This document shows, one piece after another, positions 51,265 to 59,790 of a DNA stretch of 64,000 nt. Source of the stretch: Enterocloster asparagiformis (lineage in GTDB: Bacteria > Bacillota > Clostridia > Lachnospirales > Lachnospiraceae). The notes below the pieces were generated by a model. It saw nothing but the letters and a program-made list of their open reading frames with translations. It was not told the DNA's origin and did no database searches. A program made the position numbers and the translations under genes. How positions within the stretch are numbered: position 1 is the stretch's first letter; the number at the start of each line of letters is the position of its first letter. Where the stretch lies: positions 124,001 to 188,000 of the forward strand of contig JAGZSY010000018.1 in NCBI GenBank assembly GCA_018380885.1, written 5' to 3'.

Positions 51265-51392
51265 TGCCGGGGGGAGGGGTAGAATCCGCGGCGTTTACTT
51301 GAAAAACGGTGATCTTAATGATAAAATATTTATAACTATAATCTTGCAATCCTCAGCTCGTGTTAAAAGTACATATCAGCGGTTGCGCCTTT

Positions 51393-52205
51393 TTAGCTGG
51401 CGATACGGGACATGACCGCTTTTTTAACAGCTTCTTTGCCGTTGTAGGCGCTGCGGGAGAGTTGGGACGAGAGCTTTTTTTCATCGGTCACGTCAAAATG
51501 GACGGGGGCGTGACAGCTTCTTTCTACCAGCGGCGAAAAGATTTTTACGCTGATGCCGAATATGCTGCTGCAATAAGAGAGAACCTCAACCATGGCTTGC
51601 TCGTGCCCCTTTTCTTGGAGGACGACGGCCAGCCGGCCTGTTTTCCAGCCGAGAATATTGGTGGCCAGAAACGCTACGGCCTCCCAGGGTTTGGCCGTAC
51701 AGGCCATGATTTGGAGCGCGAGAAGCGCCATCTCGCGATTGATAAACGTTTCTTCCAGATTGACGTCGGACGCAATCATATCCCAATCCTGTTCAGCGCG
51801 GACAGGTCCGCCCTCAACCGTATCCGCAGCGCCGGGGGCTTCCGGGAAGGTTAATAAGGCATAGGTTCTGTGCCAGGACCGCACCTTGTCGACCACCTTG
51901 TTATTGCTCATTTTCATGATAAGAGGGATGCGCCGGTCCTCCGGACAGGCAAATATGGCATCCAGATGGTCGAGCAGATACAGCGAAATGTCGTCGCAGA
52001 ACTCTGCGTATTCGATGCCGGTTGATCGGATACGGCTGCGGTTACGCCTGGTGAGCACAACCGCGTTGCTGACAAAGGCATAGATGTGGGCAGCCAGTTC
52101 GTTATAAAGGCCCGGATCGGCCTTGATTTCATCTCCGGTCAGATTCAGCGCTGCGACGGTGTTTAGAGTTTCCATAAAGCTTTTTTCAATGACAGCCGTA
52201 TTCAT
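51393..52205 (-). CDS. Sigma-like or helical regulatory protein of unknown family
   Basis: 270 residues from the ATG at 52205, seven bases behind GAAGGAGG; a GTG at 52223 is less likely. The middle part, ISLYLLDHLDAIFACPEDRR then NKVVDKVRSWHRTYALLTF, is reminiscent of a sigma-factor region 2 (helices followed by a basic segment), and WEAVAFLATNILGWKTGRL could be a recognition helix. No clear match, so a DNA-binding role is a guess. It is divergent from the accessory cassette and shares its more AT-rich codon use, so it may be its regulator. Confidence 0.55.
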   Translation of the reverse strand: MNTAVIEKSFMETLNTVAALNLTGDEIKADPGLYNELAAHIYAFVSNAVVLTRRNRSRIRSTGIEYAEFCDDISLYLLDHLDAIFACPEDRRIPLIMKMSNNKVVDKVRSWHRTYALLTFPEAPGAADTVEGGPVRAEQDWDMIASDVNLEETFINREMALLALQIMACTAKPWEAVAFLATNILGWKTGRLAVVLQEKGHEQAMVEVLSYCSSIFGISVKIFSPLVERSCHAPVHFDVTDEKKLSSQLSRSAYNGKEAVKKAVMSRIAS

Positions 52206-52437
52206 ATTGAAGCCCTCCTTCACATATTCTGAGGGGCGCCGGAGCTGATCGCCGTGTGCCGCCCTCTGGAATGATCTTAATTTGGGGCGGCTAGGGGGGT
52301 AAATTGGGCTTGACCGGCTGTTGCTCGGGAATGGAGCGCTTTTGCAGGGGGAGAATGGGGGACAATAGGGGGATCAGGAGAAAATTTCGGGCGGCTTGGG
52401 GGAATTTGAAGCGGTTGTGGGGAAGGAGGCTTTCGAT
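52206..52437. promoter_or_regulatory. Divergent intergenic region with phased G-tracts
   Basis: No gene. It carries GGGGGG at 52294-52299 and three GGGGG tracts at 52347, 52357 and 52368, spaced one helical turn. It must hold the promoters of both the sigma-like gene and the accessory cassette; I see no clear -35/-10 pair. Confidence 0.4.
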
Positions 52438-53760
52438 ATGGAGCAGTTAAATTTGACCATTAAAAATTTGTGGAACTGCATATTTGAAGCCCTGAGGGAA
52501 TTCGGCGTTGTCCTGGTTGTGGAGGAGCGGGGCCAGGCGGTATATATGATCTATGACGACGCCCCCAATATACCGAATTGTCTCCATATTCTTTTCCCCG
52601 AGACTGTTATAAACGCCATCTCGTCAAAATCGAAAACCAATAACCGTTATCTGTTGGACGCCACTGTGGCGGGACAGCTATTCAAGGGCAGTATCTGCCA
52701 GGACCAGCATGGAGCATTGGGCAAATATAAGAAGGTTCTGAAACTGTTTGTCCAGGGGGGCACCAGTGCGCTGATCGACGAGCGCAGACACATTGAGCGG
52801 GTGATCAGGGACAGCGTTTGCGCACATAAATACCGCCAAAAGAAGGGCGTGTCTGCCTACAGAGTCTCGAAAGCGGAGGCGGAAGCGGGCGCAAGCGATC
52901 TGGAAGAGTACTGCAGCGCTGTCACCAATCTGTTGTGCGGGCAGCTTGGGCAGCTGATCGACGGCCTGAACCGGCAGCAGAACGCGTGGCTTCTGGGGAT
53001 TCTGCCGTCGGTCGATAGAAATAACGCCCTCTATCTGTATACGGCGCTGCTGGCCGCAGCGATCTGTGAAATGACTTATGAGCAGGAGCTTTCCGAGGCC
53101 GCCGCCCGAAAGCTGGCCGTACAATTAGAAACGCTGAGGAACCATATTGTAAATTTTCTGAATTTGGCATCGGATATGAGGAGCGAGGAAGGACAAAGCG
53201 CTTCCGCAGATAAACGGCCGGCCCCCAATCCGTCATATGATAATCTGAATGAGGAGAATGTGGGCAAAATTGCGGAGCAGCAGGAGCGAAATCTCCTGAA
53301 AGAACGGTTCCAGGTGCTGACGGATACCATTGCCCAGAACGATGACGTCACAGCGGTAATTGACGACCTGGAGCGGACCTGCAGGAGACTGTCCCTGAAA
53401 GCCAGCACTGATTTGGCGGAATACTGGATAAGCAGTTTTGCGGCGCTCACATCGGATGGTACAAGATTTTCGAAGGGTATATACCTGCGATTGGTGATTA
53501 TCCATATATCATTGATTATCCGAAGGCTGGAGGGCGAGATCAAAGACCTGGAAGAAAAATTGAGCAGCGCAAAAAAAATAGATCAGCGCATCGAGTCGCT
53601 GCAGCTTGCGCTTGAGGACAAGAAAAAGGATTTGTATTTGTACCGGGGGGATCGCAGGGCGTACGAGCAGGAACTCGAGAAATTCCAGAACGCCGATTTG
53701 AACAGGGAATCCATTATTCGCCTCAATCTTTTGAATCAGCAGGGAGAGAAACGGAATTAA
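52438..53760 (+). CDS. Unknown protein with C-terminal coiled coil, first gene of accessory cassette
   Basis: 440 residues from the ATG at 52438 behind GGAAGGAGG; an earlier in-frame GTG/TTG lacks a ribosome site. The N-terminal two thirds are mixed alpha/beta (FGVVLVVEERGQAVYMIYDD). A long coiled coil covers about 375-435: IRRLEGEIKDLEEKLSSAKK and onward. A basic stretch at about 138-150 (HKYRQKKG) is notable. No signal peptide. It may act as a scaffold for the ATPase encoded 20 bases downstream. Not recognised. Confidence 0.75.
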   Translation: MEQLNLTIKNLWNCIFEALREFGVVLVVEERGQAVYMIYDDAPNIPNCLHILFPETVINAISSKSKTNNRYLLDATVAGQLFKGSICQDQHGALGKYKKVLKLFVQGGTSALIDERRHIERVIRDSVCAHKYRQKKGVSAYRVSKAEAEAGASDLEEYCSAVTNLLCGQLGQLIDGLNRQQNAWLLGILPSVDRNNALYLYTALLAAAICEMTYEQELSEAAARKLAVQLETLRNHIVNFLNLASDMRSEEGQSASADKRPAPNPSYDNLNEENVGKIAEQQERNLLKERFQVLTDTIAQNDDVTAVIDDLERTCRRLSLKASTDLAEYWISSFAALTSDGTRFSKGIYLRLVIIHISLIIRRLEGEIKDLEEKLSSAKKIDQRIESLQLALEDKKKDLYLYRGDRRAYEQELEKFQNADLNRESIIRLNLLNQQGEKRN

Positions 53761-53780
53761 TTTATATCAAGGAGAAAACG

Positions 53781-55547
53781 ATGACAATGAATTCTGGATT
53801 TGAAAATTTGGAAAGAATCAAGAAAAAATGTCAATGCTTCAACTTAATCACCCACCGGTACGAGCAGCCTAAAAAAGGAAACAGATACACAGGCGGCGTT
53901 CCTCTCTTTTACGATGCGGCCAATCAGAAGGTTTATGTGGATCCGGACGATACCCACACGCTGGTGTACGGGGCAACCGGTTCGCTGAAAACCCGTTCTG
54001 TCGTCATGCCCACCATCAAGCTGCTGGGGATAGCCGGGGAATCAATGATCATCAACGATGCCAAGGGAGAGCTGTATTCGCGCCTGGCGGGAGAGCTGTG
54101 CGAATTGGGCTATCAGATTGTCGTGATTAATCTGCGGGAACCGTCTGTGGGGAATTGCTGGAATCCGCTGCATATACCGTATCAGTTTTATAAAAACGGC
54201 GATATTGACCGGGCCTGCGAGTTTGTCAACGACATTGCCTGCAACCTGACAAAGGAGGCGTACGCCGCTCAGGACCCGTTTTGGGACAATTCGGCCGCGG
54301 ATTTGACCTTTGCTCTCATTCTGCTTTTGTTCAAATATTGTCTGGAACACGATGAACCGGAAAGCGCTGTCAATATCAGCAACGTGCTGGAGCTGAGGCG
54401 GAGGCTGTTTTCACCGGAAAACCACAGAGAACCCAAATTTACAGATATTTGGAAATACGCGGCCAAAGATGAATTGATAAACGCCAGCCTGAGCGGGTCC
54501 GTATTTGCGCCCAATGACACCAGAAACAGTATTTTAAGTGTGTTTGACCAAAAGATGAGGACCTTCTCAATTCAGCCCACCCTGATGGAAATGCTCTCAA
54601 ATAATGATTTCGACATCGCCCGGATCAGCCAGGAAAAAAGCGCGCTGTTCCTCATCATTCCTGATGAGAAAACCACCTATCACCGCCTTTGTTCGCTCTT
54701 CATCAAGCAGAGCTACGAGTATCTGATTTATATTACGACCCGCAACCAAAACAAGCGAGTTGACAACAGAGTTAACTACTGTCTGGACGAATTCAGCTCG
54801 CTCCCATCGGTCGCGGATTTTCCGGCCATGATTACCGCGGCCCGCTCGCGGGATATCCGTTTCCTGTTGGTGGTGCAATCGCAGAGCAGTTTGAAAAAGC
54901 GCTATGCGGAGGAAGCGGAGACAATCGTTTCAAACTGCGCGAACTGGATTTTCTTTACAAGCCGGGAATTGGAGCTGCTGCGGGAGCTTTCGGAGCTGTG
55001 CGGCACCCCCAAAAACAGCCATACACCGAATATCTCCACATATGAGCTGCAGCATTTCAGCAAGGAGAACCGGGAGGCCCTTGTTCTCTGCGGCAGGTAC
55101 AAGCCGGCCAAGGTTACGATGCTGGATATCGATAATCCGAATTTCAGCGGCAGGAAATACAGCGTTCTAAAAATACAAACCTCTGAACGGAAGAAACGAA
55201 AGCAGATTACGTTTGATTTCGGTCCCCAGGAAGAAGAGGAACAATTGACGTTCAACCCGTGGGCGTCTCAGCGCGGCCTGAACGCGGGGATCAATCTGCC
55301 CCGGAAAATGGAGGATTGGAAACCTCCGCAGCAGCAAAATGATCTGCCGGAGGACCACGGCGACGACGAAATTGAAGATATTTTGAAGGATATCAACAAG
55401 CGAATTGCGGATATCCACAGTGACGAGCGGAAAAAAGCCGGCGCGGCCGACCTGGAAGCCGCAGAACATGGGGAAAGGCTCTCGGGAGCGGACGCGGTCA
55501 GAGAACTGATGGACCGGCTGCTCGCGGATCTGGATACACCTGAATAA
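53781..55547 (+). CDS. VirD4/TraG-like coupling ATPase with atypical Walker A
   Basis: 588 residues, no membrane anchor. TraG/VirD4 layout: DTHTLVYGATGSLKTRSVVM near 57-76, then IINDAKGELYSRLAGE near 90 (the conserved D-x-K-G-E), FWDNSAADLTFALILLL near 171, Walker B VNYCLDEFSSLP near 331 and the sensor VVQSQSSLKKRY near 360. The Walker A has Leu where the last Gly before Lys is expected (G-A-T-G-S-L-K-T). In conjugation these ATPases feed DNA to a type IV channel; no relaxase or channel genes are seen, so this one is probably repurposed. It closely follows the coiled-coil gene. Confidence 0.85.
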   Translation: MTMNSGFENLERIKKKCQCFNLITHRYEQPKKGNRYTGGVPLFYDAANQKVYVDPDDTHTLVYGATGSLKTRSVVMPTIKLLGIAGESMIINDAKGELYSRLAGELCELGYQIVVINLREPSVGNCWNPLHIPYQFYKNGDIDRACEFVNDIACNLTKEAYAAQDPFWDNSAADLTFALILLLFKYCLEHDEPESAVNISNVLELRRRLFSPENHREPKFTDIWKYAAKDELINASLSGSVFAPNDTRNSILSVFDQKMRTFSIQPTLMEMLSNNDFDIARISQEKSALFLIIPDEKTTYHRLCSLFIKQSYEYLIYITTRNQNKRVDNRVNYCLDEFSSLPSVADFPAMITAARSRDIRFLLVVQSQSSLKKRYAEEAETIVSNCANWIFFTSRELELLRELSELCGTPKNSHTPNISTYELQHFSKENREALVLCGRYKPAKVTMLDIDNPNFSGRKYSVLKIQTSERKKRKQITFDFGPQEEEEQLTFNPWASQRGLNAGINLPRKMEDWKPPQQQNDLPEDHGDDEIEDILKDINKRIADIHSDERKKAGAADLEAAEHGERLSGADAVRELMDRLLADLDTPE

Positions 55548-55570
55548 AAGGCAAAGGAGGCTGAAGGAGT

Positions 55571-56625
55571 ATGGAAATAGAACGTGAGGTTGTCCTCGGC
55601 GCTGCGGACGGCCCTGATGAAAACATATCCGGCGGGCCGGCTTACTACGAGCTGCCGGTTACAAAGGCCAATGCGATGGCGTATTATCTGCTGCGGAATA
55701 TTTATTCAGCGGGAACCGGAGGCGAGGACGATGCGGAAGCACGCGGAGAGCTGATTGCCCTGGTCGATCGTTTTGCCGGACAGAAAAGCGGTTCCGGCTC
55801 GGCCGACGATTTTCACAACTTCGCGGTTGAACTCGCCAGGTTTAACGAGTATGAACTGTCCTGTAAAATTGTGGAATTCGGACTAAAATTTTTCCCTAAA
55901 AATTGCGATTTGCTGGCCGATTACCTCCGAAGTATTTTAAGATTCTATTCAGTGTGCCTCACCGCAGATGGACGTGGCGCAGCTTTTCATTTGTGGTAAA
56001 CTATCTGCAGTTTCTTGCGGAGCAGAGCGACGGGGAGCGGGTGATCAGCCAGATATTTGACTCGCTGGGACAGCCCGTAGCGGGTTTTGAGGAGGCGGGG
56101 GTGGAGGAACGGGCGATGCTGTCGGTTGCGGCGGAGTTTAAAAGGTATTTCCCCCACAGCGAGGAACCCTACCGGGTTGAAGCTCAGATATATACCTATT
56201 TAAAGCGGGATGACCTGGCCTTAGAAACGCTGGGCGCTGCGGAGCGGGAGCTTTCGGTATGCCCCAAGTGTTCACTGCGCCGGGCGGATATGCTGTTTAA
56301 CCGCGGCGACTATGATGAGGCCGGCCTGTCGGTTCAGAGGGCGCTCAACGGCTCCGTCCAGACGCAGAGCAGTGTGAACGAGGGCTACCTGCATTATCTT
56401 TTGGCGCTGTGCATCTTTGCTGGCAGCAGAAAAAAGGACGCTGTGTTAAACGGCGAGGAGGCAAAGCTGATTTACGGCCATTTTAATGATGCCCTGGTGG
56501 AATTCGGAGACGATCATCAGAGCTTCAAGGACGTAATCCGGCGAACGGCAAGGAATGTCAAGAGCGAGAGCCGCGAGGACATCCCTGACGAGTGTGGCTA
56601 CCTAATTGCTTTGACGGAAGATTAA
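55571..56625 (+). pseudogene. TPR-like repeat protein, interrupted by a frameshift
   Basis: Two overlapping frames look like one gene of about 350 residues. The first (55571-55999, behind AAAGGAGG) runs sensibly to FGLKFFPKNCDLLADYL; the second (open from 55900, ending 56625) picks up at KYFKILFSVPHRRWTWRSFS and continues with helical TPR-like repeats (EPYRVEAQIYTYLKRDDLAL, and SLRRADMLFNRGDYDEAGLS). The switch lies at about 55928-55940. An out-of-frame small deletion is likely; a sequencing error or programmed shift is possible. The second frame has no good ribosome site of its own. Confidence 0.6.
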
Positions 56626-56651
56626 AGCGGGACGGCACGGGGAGAAAATCT

Positions 56652-57431
56652 ATGGGAGATACGCTGGCGAAAGAAAATGTTAAGACGTCTTGTTTTAAAG
56701 ACGCATTAAACGAGCTGAATAAATCCCTGGCGCTTCGGGAGGAATCAGAGTGCGGCGGGATTTTGGAGGAATGCAAAAGTGATTTGATCTGGCTGTGGGA
56801 GCTGGCGGTTCAACCGGAAGAGAAGCGGCAGTGCATCGATTTAACCGCAATGCTGGGGAATGAAGCCGATTGCCACGGACTGCTGTCGCGTTTCGCTTTC
56901 ACATCCTACGAGGCGAAGGACTACCAAACCGCGAAACATGGTTTTCTGCGTCTGGCGCAAATGGGCAGCCAGGCGGGGAAGAATAATCTGGCTTATATGG
57001 CGCGCAGAGGCGAGGGAGATCACCTCTGGTTTTTCCAGACAGAGGAAATTCTGCGCCTGCTCAAATCCGGCGTCCAGGAGCGGGAGGTATTTTCTGTCAT
57101 CAACACGGCGCTGGTATTCGCCCTGCTATTGCAGACGGCGGAAGATTGGAAATTTGCGGACCGGCTGATCGCGCTGCTGCAATCTGGAGCGGTATTCGCC
57201 GCCAGCTGGTGGTACGATCTGGCCGCCCGGGGGGAGGCGGAGGGCTACCTGGTGCACTGGTGGCTCCTCAGGCATGGGAAAATGGAGACCAGCCCTCTGG
57301 GAACACTTGAGACGCTTTCTGTTAAAGTAAAGTCGTTGTACCCGGATATTCCGGAGGACCTTCTGACCCCTATACAGACAAAACTGTCCCAGGAACAGGT
57401 TGACGCAGAGGATATTGCGGAAGATGAATAA
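56652..57431 (+). CDS. Unknown helical-repeat (Sel1/TPR-like) protein
   Basis: 259 residues from the ATG at 56652 behind GGGGAG; an upstream in-frame start overlaps the previous gene. Helical throughout, with Sel1/TPR-like pairs: LSRFAFTSYEAKDYQTAKHG near 98, FLRLAQMGSQAGKNNLAYMA near 119, and WWYDLAARGEAEGYLVHWWL near 198. The C-terminus is acidic (EQVDAEDIAEDE). Such repeats usually bind partner proteins. A terminator follows, so the first part of the cassette ends here. Confidence 0.75.
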   Translation: MGDTLAKENVKTSCFKDALNELNKSLALREESECGGILEECKSDLIWLWELAVQPEEKRQCIDLTAMLGNEADCHGLLSRFAFTSYEAKDYQTAKHGFLRLAQMGSQAGKNNLAYMARRGEGDHLWFFQTEEILRLLKSGVQEREVFSVINTALVFALLLQTAEDWKFADRLIALLQSGAVFAASWWYDLAARGEAEGYLVHWWLLRHGKMETSPLGTLETLSVKVKSLYPDIPEDLLTPIQTKLSQEQVDAEDIAEDE

Positions 57432-57449
57432 AACCCAGGCCCACATAGG

Positions 57450-57487
57450 CCGGAAGATATCTGAAAGGATGTCTTCCGGTTTTTTTT
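57450..57487 (+). terminator. Rho-independent terminator inside the cassette
   Basis: CCGGAAGA (57450-57457) pairs perfectly with TCTTCCGG (57472-57479), then eight T. It splits the cassette into an ATPase/repeat-protein unit and a VWA-phosphatase-kinase unit. Confidence 0.88.
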
Positions 57488-57578
57488 GCAAAAACGCGGG
57501 AGATTTTAGAAAATACAGCGGTGTATAAGGTGTAAGGACTCATAAAAATCAATCAGAACAAAGAGGAGGAAGAGAGTT

Positions 57579-58298
57579 ATGCGTGATTATAATTTTAATG
57601 ATACCGAAGCCATTTTCCCGGGGAATATCAACGAAGCCCATATGCCCGTCCTGATTTGCTGCGATATTTCCGGCAGTATGTGCGGCGTGCCCATTCAGGC
57701 CCTGAACCGTTCGGTCAACCGCTTTGCTGCTGATGTGTGTAAAGATTCGCGGGCCGCAGGGTGCGTGGATGTGGCGGTGGTGGGATTCAACGAGGCCCCT
57801 CATTTGGAGCAGAACTGGCGCCCCATTACAGAGCTTCATCCGGTAGAGTTTTCCGGGGGAGGCGGCACCAATCTCAGCGCGGCGTTGGAGATGAGCGTTG
57901 AAAAGCTGCGCGAGCGCAGTCATCTTTATGAAGATAATGGCATCGAGGTTAAAATGCCCTATCTCATCCTGATCACCGACGGCTACGGCGGTGATGTGAC
58001 TGAAATTGCCGAGGACATTAAAAAACGCACGGCCGCCCGGAAGATGAAGCTGTGGATTCTTGCGGTGAAGGGATACGACAAGGAGACGGTGGCCAAGCTG
58101 ACAGACGGAAAGCGGGTATTCGAGCTGGTCGATGAAAACGGTTTTGATTTCAGCGAGTTTTTCGATTTTATGGCAGTCAGCATCAAGGCTGTTTCAACCA
58201 GCGCGCCGGGGCAGGACAACGTGCATATCAAACATAATATCGGCCGCGAGGGCTCGAGCTGCCGTGTCCCGGATCTCGACGAGTGGTTGAACGACTAG
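57579..58298 (+). CDS. TerY-like VWA-domain protein
   Basis: 239 residues, a single von Willebrand A domain with a complete MIDAS: CCDISGSMCG near 27 (D-x-S-x-S), GGTNLSAAL near 92 (Thr) and ITDGYGGD near 128 (Asp). The start follows GAGGAGG. In TerY-P systems this metal-dependent protein-binding domain is encoded with a PP2C phosphatase and a COG4248-type kinase; exactly that order follows here. It is probably the substrate or scaffold of the pair. It is not accompanied by TerB/C/D/E genes in the window. Confidence 0.9.
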   Translation: MRDYNFNDTEAIFPGNINEAHMPVLICCDISGSMCGVPIQALNRSVNRFAADVCKDSRAAGCVDVAVVGFNEAPHLEQNWRPITELHPVEFSGGGGTNLSAALEMSVEKLRERSHLYEDNGIEVKMPYLILITDGYGGDVTEIAEDIKKRTAARKMKLWILAVKGYDKETVAKLTDGKRVFELVDENGFDFSEFFDFMAVSIKAVSTSAPGQDNVHIKHNIGREGSSCRVPDLDEWLND

Positions 58299-58312
58299 AA
58301 GAGGAGGCTGCC

Positions 58313-59773
58313 GTGATTCTTTCCTATCAGGTTTGTATGGCAGGGCCTTATCATATTGAGAACGGCCTGCCCTGTCAGGATGCGTATGCGGTCCGGGAGG
58401 GCGCGGACGGTATGGCAATAGCCGGATGCGCGGATGGGCTTGGCTCCGAATTGTACTCGGACGCGGGCTCTGAGATTGCGGTCAAAAACGCCGTGGAATA
58501 TTGCGCCGAAAGGGTCCGACCCTCCATGGAATTTGCCCAGGTGAAGGCGATTATGAACAATGCGTTCGTACACGCGTACAAAGCGGTGTTAAATGAGGCG
58601 GCGGAAGCGGGAAACAGCGAAGATGAGTATGATACCACCCTGTGTCTGGCAATCTATGACGGCCGCCATCTGTACTTTGGCCAGTCCGGCGACAGCGGAA
58701 TCGTGGCGCTGCTGGAAAACGGCACCTATGTGAAGGTGACGGAACAGCAGCGCGACCAGGACGGCTGCGTATATCCGCTTTGCTGGGGGCCGGAAAAGTG
58801 GGTCTTTGGGGAGCTGGACGAGCCGGTGTCCTCCGTGATGTTGATGAGCGACGGCGTTTTCGAACAAATCTGCCCGCCGGCGCTCAAGCGCAGACAGGTC
58901 AATATCAATGTCGCTCTGGCGCAGAAATTTTTGGATCAAAACCAATGCGGGGCGGAGAATCTGGAAGCGCTGGAGAAGGGAATACACGGCTTTTTAGAAC
59001 ATTATCCCAGGAGGCTGTTGGACGATGACAAGACGGTTGTTGTGCTGCTTAACACGGAGAGGCCGGCCGCCAGAAGGGATGAGGACTATTACAAAGCGCC
59101 CGACTGGGAGGCGATTCGGGCGGAGACGAGGAAACGCCTTTATCCGGATGAGGAGGTGACGGCCGCAGGCGGGGAACCCGCGCCTGAAGCGGCGTTGGAG
59201 GAGGCGGAGCAAAAAAAAACTCCGCCCTGGCCCCCCGGGAGGCTTAGTTGGAAAACCCGGATTCCGCTCTGTGCGCTGATGGTTTTAATCCTCATGGCGG
59301 TCAGTATTTTTTCCTGGGCGGCGAGGGACGTCGTCTCGGCCCATGTTCCGGAAAGCTGCCTGGGCGTTTTGACCGCCTGCTTTTTGGCAAATGCTTCTCT
59401 TTTCTTTCCGGCTCCCAGCATTCTGCTGGTAATCCAGTATGCAATGCTGATTGATCCGGCGCCGGTTGTGCTGTGCGGGGCTCTGGGAGCCTCGCTGGGC
59501 GAGATGGTAGGCTTTTTACTGGGAAAATATGGGGGAGGCATGCTTCCCCCAAAAGCGGCGAAACGACTGCGCTCCATTTTCCCGCGCTACCGGTATCTAT
59601 GCATTTTTGTGTTTGCCGCTTTGCCGCTGCCGTTATTCGATGTGGTGGGCATTCTGGCCGGAGCCGCGCGGATGAAAACCGGCAGATTTTTTGCGGTCTG
59701 CTTTGCGGGCAAGCTGGTCAAAATGGCGGGGCTGACCTGGCCGGCCGTGGCGGTTTTAAAAATACTGACTTGA
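58313..59773 (+). CDS. PP2C-type phosphatase fused to a DedA/VTT-like membrane domain
   Basis: 486 residues from a GTG at 58313 behind GAGGAGG, 14 bases after the VWA gene. Residues ~1-255 are a PP2C phosphatase: GLPCQDAYAV near 21 and GCADGLGSELYSDAGSEIAV near 39 (metal Asp), then FGQSGDSGIVALLENG near 122, MLMSDGVFEQ near 180 and DDKTVVVLL near 237. A charged linker (~255-320) leads to ~160 residues of membrane helices resembling the VTT/DedA fold: GALGASLGEMVGFLLGKYGG near 394, and ALPLPLFDVVGILAGAARMK near 440. PP2C with a VTT domain is a fusion I do not know from TerY-P triads. Confidence 0.82.
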   Translation: MILSYQVCMAGPYHIENGLPCQDAYAVREGADGMAIAGCADGLGSELYSDAGSEIAVKNAVEYCAERVRPSMEFAQVKAIMNNAFVHAYKAVLNEAAEAGNSEDEYDTTLCLAIYDGRHLYFGQSGDSGIVALLENGTYVKVTEQQRDQDGCVYPLCWGPEKWVFGELDEPVSSVMLMSDGVFEQICPPALKRRQVNINVALAQKFLDQNQCGAENLEALEKGIHGFLEHYPRRLLDDDKTVVVLLNTERPAARRDEDYYKAPDWEAIRAETRKRLYPDEEVTAAGGEPAPEAALEEAEQKKTPPWPPGRLSWKTRIPLCALMVLILMAVSIFSWAARDVVSAHVPESCLGVLTACFLANASLFFPAPSILLVIQYAMLIDPAPVVLCGALGASLGEMVGFLLGKYGGGMLPPKAAKRLRSIFPRYRYLCIFVFAALPLPLFDVVGILAGAARMKTGRFFAVCFAGKLVKMAGLTWPAVAVLKILT

Positions 59774-59790
59774 CAAAGGGGAGATGAGGA

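Noticed and set aside
52347..52372. G-quadruplex
   Set aside because: Only three close G5 tracts; the next G-run is too far for a compact four-tract structure.
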